DNA of 64,000 nucleotides, taken from positions 40,779,301 to 40,843,300 of the forward strand of contig JAOANR010000008.1 in the NCBI GenBank assembly GCA_030278955.1, written 5' to 3'. The notes below the pieces were generated by a model. It searched no databases. It was not told the origin of the DNA and was given only the letters and a program-made list of their open reading frames with translations. Positions 63,552 to 64,000 of this stretch are shown one piece after another; the first letter of the stretch is position 1; every line of letters begins with the position of its first letter. The DNA comes from Hygrophila difformis (lineage: Eukaryota > Streptophyta > Magnoliopsida > Lamiales > Acanthaceae). Position numbers and translations under genes: made by a program.

Positions 63552-64000
63552 GCCGGTTCCGGATGCGTCACATTCGATCTCAAATGGAAGGTCAAAATTT
63601 GGAAGTGCTAATACCGGCGCGCGGGTGAGTTTATCCTTTGACTCTTCAAATGATTTTTGCTCCTTTAATCCCCATTTGAATTAGAGCCCCTTCTTCAGCG
63701 ATGAGGTCATCGGTGCGGCAATCACACTGAATTGTGGCACGAATCTTCTGAAAAACCCGCACATACCCAAAATCTTCTTACTTCATTAACGTTGGTAGGT
63801 GATGTCCATTCAAAAATTGCTTTGATCATGGACTCATCCACCTTCAGTCCATTTCCTCCAACGATAAAGCCTAAGAATGTGACTTCAGGCACGTGGAAGG
63901 TACATTTCTCGAAATTTGCATAAAGCTCGGCCTTCCTCAGCTTGATAATTACCTGCACAACATGCTTTACATGATCAGATTCGTTGTGACTATAAATAAG
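63552..64000 (-). pseudogene. Reverse transcriptase C-terminal part of element E (cut by window edge)
   Basis: Frame 63722-63958 reads KLRKAELYANFEKCTFHVPE then VTFLGFIVGGNGLKVDESMI, the conserved RT end of gypsy elements. A frame change follows toward the connection domain, with a stop near 63679. The catalytic YxDD lies beyond the window. Confidence 0.8.

Larger units (their letters stand above)
61245..64000 (-). mobile_element. Element E: gypsy element, CRM/Reina-like, running off the window
   Basis: Minus-strand element with a 479-bp 3' LTR (61245-61723), purine tract and pol. It is inserted in D's 5' LTR, so it is younger than D. The other end and the target duplication partner of ATAAC (61240-61244) lie beyond 64000. 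The polyprotein tail with a glycine-rich QGGGDG and a GPCSKQRAKRF motif points to the CRM/Reina side of chromoviruses rather than Tekay. Confidence 0.85.

Overview
The window is eukaryotic nuclear DNA, almost certainly from a flowering plant and probably a eudicot. The signs are Ty3/gypsy and Ty1/copia elements primed by initiator tRNA-Met, a non-autonomous Helitron, a MULE-like element, a plant L1 LINE, TTTAGGG telomere-like repeats, and one plant-specific GeBP-type transcription factor gene. I cannot name the species. Only the GeBP-like gene (45501-46241) looks like a host gene. Nearly everything else is transposable elements in various states of decay, many of them nested.

Layout. 1-12.4 kb: a minus-strand retroelement-like region with one intact 1447-codon ORF, a primer-binding-like site for tRNA-Asp, and three arrays of nested inverted repeats built on GTCGCGGAA. 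12.4-16.2 kb: the 3' end of a gag-bearing gypsy element and a complete 2.9-kb LTR. 16.2-31.5 kb: plus-strand gypsy element B (gag and broken protease, no RT or integrase). Its 3' LTR is split by minus-strand element A (18921-29055, target duplication ATGTC), which keeps protease to chromodomain remains but has lost gag. A in turn contains a probable solo LTR (21567-22744, target duplication TTGAG) with a fourth nested-palindrome array. 31.5-40.1 kb: element C, a minus-strand relative with a small coiled-coil ORF where gag is expected, split by a 4.9-kb MULE-like element (9-bp target duplication) carrying a ~273-bp tandem array. 40.1-44.3 kb: LTR debris, an exon-like fragment, a ~1.3-kb tandem duplication and long (ATT)n tracts. 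44.3-46.4 kb: Helitron, then the GeBP-like gene. 46.4-51.5 kb: a structurally complete but decayed Ty1/copia element (target duplication GAATG). 51.5-54.7 kb: MITE, old repeat debris and a near-perfect 48-bp inverted repeat. 54.7-61.2 kb: gag-bearing gypsy element D with a 5'-truncated L1 LINE in its leader. 61.2-64 kb: element E, a second gypsy lineage inserted in D's 5' LTR and running off the window.

Elements A, B, C, D and the LTR at 13055 share LTR ends (TGTAATACC...GGTGTTACA). Primer sites for tRNA-iMet are visible in A-D, and polypurine tracts near AAGGAGGGTAGAC where that end is present. They form one superfamily, Tekay/Del-like by the chromodomain tail in A. None looks autonomous: A has pol without gag, B and D have gag without RT or integrase, and C has neither. 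Movement of such copies would have needed proteins supplied in trans.

The most unusual signal is a recurrent promoter-proximal architecture. Four arrays, in two unrelated core sequences, are made of ~60-70-bp modules ordered forward-forward-reverse-reverse at roughly 90-110-bp spacing, and each lies about 10-85 bp upstream of a TATA-like sequence. In several modules the arms differ from the consensus in matching, pair-preserving ways.
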